Shown here in pieces: positions 18,779 to 20,910 of a stretch of DNA of 20,910 nucleotides (positions within the stretch are counted from its first letter, which is position 1; each line of letters opens with the position of its first letter). The stretch is from an uncultured Oxalobacter sp. GTDB lineage: Bacteria > Pseudomonadota > Gammaproteobacteria > Burkholderiales > Burkholderiaceae_D. The notes under the pieces are model-generated. The model was not told where the DNA came from. It searched no databases and saw only the letters and a list, made by a program, of their open reading frames with translations. The position numbers were made by a program, and so were the translations under genes. The stretch spans positions 1 to 20,910 of the forward strand of contig CAKQQG010000028.1 in assembly GCA_934270705.1 (NCBI GenBank). Direction: 5' to 3'.

Positions 18779-18787
18779 TGATAAAAT
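18779..18787 (+). promoter_or_regulatory. Candidate extended -10 for the PP0621-like gene
   Basis: TGATAAAAT reads as TGn plus TAAAAT (5 of 6), about 48 bases upstream of the gene and divergent from the yggS candidate. The -35 is weak. Confidence 0.35.
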
Positions 18788-18834
18788 GATACGAACAGCG
18801 CTGTGAGGGCTGGCCTGAAGTCGGACAGGAGAAA

Positions 18835-19152
18835 ATGATGGCTTGGATGTGGTTGCTGGTACTGGTTCTGGTAATTGTGGCGATTGTCGTGAAATTGCGG
18901 CGCAATTCGCATATTTTCATTATCCGGCAAGATCCGTTTGAATCATCACGGCATGAGCAGTCACAGGCAGAGACTCCACAACCGCCACTGTTTTCGGAAA
19001 AGCGGTATTCATCCGGTGAAGTCGAGCGGATGGTCCGTTGCGAATATTGCGAGGTCTATGTTCCGGTATCCGAAGCCGTAGAACGTTCCGGAAAAATTTT
19101 TTGTTGCCGGGAGCATGGCGCCGCTTATTTTTCGGAAAAGTCCCCATCATGA
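18835..19152 (+). CDS. PP0621-like small membrane protein with Cys/His motif
   Basis: A 105-residue protein with an N-terminal membrane helix (WMWLLVLVLVIVAIVVKL), a variable polar linker, and a conserved C-terminal segment. That segment holds CEYC, then CC and a histidine (VRCEYCEVYVPVSEAV, then FCCREHGAAYF), spaced like a small metal-binding knuckle. This is the layout of the PP0621 family of uncharacterised proteobacterial proteins; zinc binding is inferred. Two ATGs adjoin (18835 and 18838). An AGGAG at 18827-18831 is better spaced for the second. It precedes ampD by 77 bases on the same strand, an arrangement I believe is common in betaproteobacteria. Confidence 0.85.
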   Translation: MMAWMWLLVLVLVIVAIVVKLRRNSHIFIIRQDPFESSRHEQSQAETPQPPLFSEKRYSSGEVERMVRCEYCEVYVPVSEAVERSGKIFCCREHGAAYFSEKSPS

Positions 19153-19229
19153 CAGGTCGGGTGAAAGGCCATTATCGATCAAGAGGCAGACGGTTTTTCC
19201 AATAAGGCAAGATTATCGGTGGCTTTTCC

Positions 19230-19832
19230 ATGAATATCGACAAGAACGGATGGTGCACGGATGCGGTTCGCATGATGTCGCCGAACCACAATGACCGGCC
19301 AGACGGTCAGGCAATCGACTTGCTGGTCATTCACAATATCAGCTTGCCTCCGGGAGAATTCGGCGGTCCCTTCATTGAGGATCTGTTTCTGAACCGGCTC
19401 GATTACGATCGTCATCCCTTTTTCGACCAGTTGCGCTCGTTGCATGTATCATCCCATTTCCTGATACGACGCGACGGAGCATTGTTTCAGTTCGTCTCGG
19501 CCGACAAACGGGCGTGGCATGCCGGTGTTTCCGACTTTCGCGGTCGGACAGGATGCAACGATTTTTCCATCGGTGTCGAAATCGAGGGAACGGATTACGA
19601 TCCGTTCATGCCTGAACAATATGAAACGCTGGTATCCCTGACGGAAGCATTGCGCAGGCATTACCCGATACAGACCGTTACCGGGCATCAACATATCGCA
19701 CCTGAACGGAAAACCGATCCGGGACCGTTCTTCGACTGGGCGTATTATCGCAAGAGACTGGAATCGGCAGGTGTGTTTTCAGCGGAAAAGCCGCTGGATT
19801 TCTGGTTCCGGCAAAAAACGTATCAGACCTGA
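19230..19832 (+). CDS. ampD: 1,6-anhydro-N-acetylmuramyl-L-alanine amidase (AmpD)
   Basis: Cytoplasmic zinc amidase that cuts the peptide from anhydro-muropeptides during peptidoglycan recycling; in many bacteria its loss induces AmpC. The 200-residue protein has the amidase_2 fold. Zinc ligands are H35 in LLVIHNISLP, H153 in TGHQH, and D163 in KTDPGPFFDW. The catalytic set also shows E117 in GVEIEG and K161. LHVSSHFLIRRDG and AWHAGVSDF are typical. No ampE or ampR lies next to it. The ribosome site is modest (GGTGG, 8 bases before the ATG). Its last 10 bases overlap the end of the convergent yggU gene. Confidence 0.96.
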   Translation: MNIDKNGWCTDAVRMMSPNHNDRPDGQAIDLLVIHNISLPPGEFGGPFIEDLFLNRLDYDRHPFFDQLRSLHVSSHFLIRRDGALFQFVSADKRAWHAGVSDFRGRTGCNDFSIGVEIEGTDYDPFMPEQYETLVSLTEALRRHYPIQTVTGHQHIAPERKTDPGPFFDWAYYRKRLESAGVFSAEKPLDFWFRQKTYQT

Positions 19833-20122
19833 AGCAGACACTTCTCGATATCTTCCAGCGTTATATCTGCCGCGATTTCCAGCAATTTGCGCCGGCCGGT
19901 ATGACCGTGTGTGATCGTGACCTGTTTGCGTGGTATCTGCAATTTTTTTGCCAGAAACTGCACGAGTGCATCGTTTGCCTTACCGTCGACGGGCGGCGCC
20001 TGCAATCTGATGCGCAATGCATCACCGTCACCGGATACGATCTCCGATTTCCGGGCATTGGGGCTGACTTGTACAGCAATCCGGACACCCGCTTTCGTTT
20101 GGGATAACCAGGCGACACTCAT
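19823..20122 (-). CDS. yggU: DUF167 family protein (YggU-like)
   Basis: A 99-residue small alpha/beta protein of unknown function. Family motifs are VSPNARKSEIV near residue 20, then LRIRLQAPPVDGKANDALVQFLAKKL (about 36-61) and VTITHGHTGRRKLLEI. The ATG overlaps the yggT stop as ATGA, so translation is probably coupled. The 3' end overlaps ampD by 10 bases on the opposite strand. Confidence 0.9.
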   Translation of the reverse strand: MSVAWLSQTKAGVRIAVQVSPNARKSEIVSGDGDALRIRLQAPPVDGKANDALVQFLAKKLQIPRKQVTITHGHTGRRKLLEIAADITLEDIEKCLLQV

Positions 20123-20664
20123 ATGAGATTCGACAGAATCAGACTTGTTGCCATGCGTGAAATGAATTGCAGCAGAAAAAATACCACCAGCGCGGAAAAA
20201 TCGAATCCACCCAAAGTCGGGAGAATGCGTCTGACCGGTTGCAGCAATGGGCGGTTCATGTCACGGACGAAACCGGCGACAGGGTGATACGGATTGATCC
20301 AGCTGAAAATGACCTCGATGAACAGCAATGCCATGAACCCGTAAAAAATCCAGTTCAGCAATGACAATGTTGTCAGAAAGAGAATGACACGCGGCGAAAA
20401 GAAATTGATGAGCCAAGTATCGAACAATGCCGAGACAATCGCCATCAGGACAGCGGCAATAAGGGTGGACCAGTCGTAACCGTTCCATGCCGGTATGGAT
20501 TTGCGGAGCGGTTTGACGAACCAGTCGGTCAGCCGCAGCAACAGCTGGGCAATTTGCATGGGCGGCCTTGCACGGGTGACCTGTATCCAGAAACGGAGCA
20601 GAAATGCGCCCCCGAGTATTGTGGTGGCGGCATCGGCTAACATTTTCAAGAGGCTGTACAACAA
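20119..20664 (-). CDS. yggT: YggT family integral membrane protein
   Basis: An inner-membrane protein with two similar halves, each a pair of hydrophobic helices followed by a loop of the type PLRKSIPAWNGYDWST or PVRRILPTLGGFDFSA. In some organisms YggT homologues affect osmotic stress or plastid/cell division, but the role here is unknown. I place the start at TTG 20662-20664 (181 residues, MLYSLLKMLADAATT) because AAGGAG lies exactly 7 bases before it and the protein start fits the family. An ATG at 20641-20643 would lose the first seven residues. A further TTG at 20689-20691 would put the ribosome site inside the gene. It overlaps yggU by 4 bases. Confidence 0.88.
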   Translation of the reverse strand: MLYSLLKMLADAATTILGGAFLLRFWIQVTRARPPMQIAQLLLRLTDWFVKPLRKSIPAWNGYDWSTLIAAVLMAIVSALFDTWLINFFSPRVILFLTTLSLLNWIFYGFMALLFIEVIFSWINPYHPVAGFVRDMNRPLLQPVRRILPTLGGFDFSALVVFFLLQFISRMATSLILSNLI

Positions 20665-20671
20665 GCGGTTT

Positions 20672-20677
20672 CTCCTT
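20672..20677 (-). promoter_or_regulatory. Ribosome binding site deciding the yggT TTG start
   Basis: The minus strand reads AAGGAG followed by AAACCGC and then TTG. The 7-base spacing makes the TTG at 20664 the best start for yggT. Confidence 0.65.
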
Positions 20678-20686
20678 GCGGCTGCA

Positions 20687-20793
20687 GACAAATGGCAGGT
20701 TTACTGTCAGACAGTGTGCGATACATGACCAGTCTGATTCGATGATTGTGCGGGATATTGACAAATGGACAGTCGGAGACGGTTTTCACTGTC
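20687..20793. repeat. Repeated motif cluster upstream of yggT
   Basis: GACAAATGG occurs twice in the same direction (20687-20695 and 20760-20768). Each copy is accompanied by an inverted ACTGTC/GACAGT pair: ACTGTC-A-GACAGT at 20703-20715, and GACAGT 20768-20773 with ACTGTC 20788-20793. The cluster lies in the 5' region of yggT and could be an operator, but no regulator is recognised. Confidence 0.4.
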
Positions 20794-20837
20794 TTTCCGC
20801 TTTTTCCGAAAGGGGTATATTACTGATGTAGCGCCAA

Positions 20838-20868
20838 AAACACAAACGCCCGCTTGTGCGGGCGTTTG
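20838..20868 (-). terminator. Rho-independent terminator of the gene at the right edge
   Basis: An 11-bp GC-rich stem (CAAACGCCCGC against GCGGGCGTTTG, 20843-20868) has a TTGT loop. On the minus strand it is followed by TGTTTTTGG. It separates the right-edge gene from yggT. Confidence 0.82.
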
Positions 20869-20888
20869 ATACGAAACAGAAAGAAGCG

Positions 20889-20910
20889 TCAGGAACGGGA
20901 AAGCGCCTCT
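20889..20910 (-). CDS. Partial unidentified protein, last codons at right edge
   Basis: On the minus strand one frame reads EALSRS and then TGA (20889-20891), about 20 bases before a strong terminator, as expected for the 3' end of a gene entering from the right. Other frames stay open through the terminator and are less plausible. Seven codons do not allow identification. proC is often found next to yggT, but nothing here confirms it. Confidence 0.35.

Overview
The window is an ordinary, gene-dense piece of a betaproteobacterial chromosome. The protein sequences and gene order (queA-tgt-yajC-secD-secF; recG beside ubiA) fit Burkholderiales. The moderate GC content and the sequence style suggest Oxalobacteraceae, possibly Oxalobacter, but that placement is inference, since no rRNA or marker search was possible. 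I see no rRNA, tRNA, CRISPR array, insertion sequence or prophage.

Layout. Positions 1-13685 are read almost entirely from the minus strand. From right to left the genes are: malQ (4-alpha-glucanotransferase); the queuosine/Sec cluster queA-tgt-yajC-secD-secF; icd (isocitrate dehydrogenase); a fumarylacetoacetate-hydrolase-family enzyme; a Spy/CpxP-like periplasmic protein; argS; a SPOR-domain membrane protein; a DsbA-family thiol oxidoreductase; and the 5' end of an unidentified gene running off the left edge. A short divergent promoter region (about 13686-13842) separates this block from plus-strand genes: recG, ubiA, and a three-gene yqjD-yqjE-yqjK-like membrane set. The right end mixes strands: yggS (minus), a PP0621-like small membrane protein (plus), ampD (plus), then yggT-yggU (minus), and the last codons of another minus-strand gene at the right edge.

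How the genes work together. yajC-secD-secF form the accessory part of the Sec translocon. Exported clients nearby include the DsbA-like and Spy-like proteins. queA and tgt act in successive steps of tRNA queuosine synthesis and are nearly contiguous. argS, the SPOR gene and dsbA are separated by only 4-8 bases and look like one operon, with a consensus -10 box upstream and a hairpin plus T-run downstream. AmpD recycles peptidoglycan fragments. yggT and yggU overlap as ATGA.

I did not find a convincing undescribed system. The best second looks are: an icd gene that lacks three of the usual NADP-contacting residues; an FAH-family enzyme with a non-standard catalytic segment; an orphan terminator-like hairpin on the gene-free strand between icd and the FAH gene; and a repeated motif cluster upstream of yggT, which itself appears to start at TTG.
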